Program-made: the position numbers and the translations under genes
In this document: in pieces, positions 7,917 to 8,090 of the stretch
How the letters are laid out: each line of letters starts with the position of its first letter
Numbering within the stretch: position 1 is the first letter of the stretch
Notes under the pieces: generated by a model
Database searches by the model: none
What the model was told of the DNA's origin: nothing
Seen by the model: only the letters and a program-made list of their open reading frames with translations
DNA from: Balneolaceae bacterium
GTDB lineage: Bacteria; Bacteroidota; Rhodothermia; Balneolales; Balneolaceae
Direction: 5' to 3'
DNA: 8,090 nt
Assembly (NCBI GenBank): GCA_021767245.1
Contig: JAASTO010000116.1
Span: 1 to 8,090 of the forward strand

Positions 7917-7996
7917 TGACTAAAATGCCAATCAACCCAGAGAATTATATTTATAAATATTTTTATTGTTAATTTTGACAATAATTATATCAATTA

Positions 7997-8028
7997 CAAC
8001 TATATTTTTGTTGATATATATTTGTCAA
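7997..8028 (-). promoter_or_regulatory. Candidate leftward promoter in the A+T-rich region
   Basis: On the minus strand TTGACA (8023-8028) is followed after 18 bases by TATAGT (7999-8004), a good match to a sigma-70-type -35/-10 pair. The same bases also read TTG, 21 bases, TATAGTTG, one mismatch from the Bacteroidota TTG/TAnnTTTG form. A start near 7990 would feed the candidate small RNA. The region is so A+T-rich that a -10 match is cheap; the exact TTGACA at the right distance is the better evidence. Confidence 0.35.
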
Positions 8029-8090
8029 ATTATATTCTATTTAAGATTCAGAAAACTCAAGACCTACCGATCATAGATCAAGCCTGATAC

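Larger units (their letters stand above)
7700..7920. other. Candidate DnaA-binding region: possible oriC or DnaA-controlled nrdJ upstream region
   Basis: Three matches to the DnaA-box consensus TTWTNCACA lie here, all on the + strand: 7707-7715 (TTTTCCACA), 7727-7735 and 7908-7916 (both the perfect TTATCCACA). Between them, 7766-7815 is a run of 50 bases with no G or C, as expected of a DNA-unwinding element. No protein-coding gene is visible from 7554 to the window end. The nrdJ gene runs away from this region, as is usual for genes on the leading strand beside an origin. Alternatively DnaA may control nrdJ, as it is known to do for nrdAB in E. coli. Three boxes are few for a bacterial origin, and no dnaA or other origin-linked gene is in view. 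Confidence 0.4.
7834..7990 (-). ncRNA. Candidate small RNA, about 155 nt
   Basis: Not a family I recognise. A promoter-like pair at 7997-8028 reads leftward, and the hairpin with T-run at 7840-7875 would end the transcript. Between them GGGTTGATTGGC (7927-7938) and GCTGATCAACCC (7878-7889) form a continuous 12-bp stem around a 37-nt loop. Two of the pairs are G-U and exist only in the minus-strand RNA, which argues for that direction. A 7-bp hairpin (TTATTGT/ACAATAA, 7963-7984) lies near the predicted 5' end. No open reading frame of note lies inside. The loop contains the DnaA box at 7908-7916, so the stem might instead be a DNA-level dyad around that box. Could also be the 3' untranslated end of a minus-strand gene beyond 8090. 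Confidence 0.3.

Noticed and set aside
8064..8090. End of a minus-strand gene entering from the right (frame closing with TAG at 8064-8066)
   Set aside because: Only eight codons are visible and a stop in such a short stretch is uninformative; it cannot be supported or excluded from this window, though it would explain the terminator at 7840-7875.
7554..8090. tRNA, tmRNA, CRISPR or cobalamin riboswitch in the right-hand gap
   Set aside because: No cloverleaf, no regularly spaced repeats and no B12-box-like conserved core could be found on either strand.

Overview
The window carries two long genes, both on the minus strand, and an A+T-rich right-hand end without genes. Codon use is moderate in GC. 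There are no Shine-Dalgarno sequences before either start, possible promoter elements are of the TAnnTTTG kind, and the repeat type between the genes is one I associate with Bacteroidota. Together these suggest Bacteroidota in the wide sense, most likely a Balneolota/Rhodothermota-like marine bacterium. That placement is inference from sequence style and protein resemblance, not a database result.

Layout from left to right. (1) 1-56: 3' end of the first gene's transcript with a small hairpin at the window edge. (2) 57-3320 minus: a secreted Tricorn-like S41 protease with a signal peptide, beta-propeller repeats, acidic linker, PDZ domain and catalytic core. (3) 3321-3872: intergenic, with a possible protease promoter, a MITE-like inverted repeat (3520-3662), a clear intrinsic terminator for the next gene (3748-3782) and a long hairpin just after its stop (3819-3865). 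(4) 3873-7553 minus: adenosylcobalamin-dependent class II ribonucleotide reductase (nrdJ), complete, long form. (5) 7554-8090: about 540 bases without a gene. It holds three DnaA-box matches in one orientation, a 50-base stretch with no G or C, a terminator-like hairpin, and a minus-strand promoter/stem/terminator arrangement that could be a small RNA of about 155 nt.

The two genes are separate transcription units: a strong terminator and a dispersed-type repeat lie between them, and their functions (periplasmic peptide degradation, and deoxyribonucleotide synthesis) are unrelated. The part most worth a second look is the right-hand region. It can be read as a chromosomal replication origin, as a DnaA-controlled upstream region for nrdJ, or as a small-RNA gene. 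The DnaA boxes and the hairpins are directly visible; the functional reading is inference. The window ends before the next gene, so the deciding neighbour is out of view.
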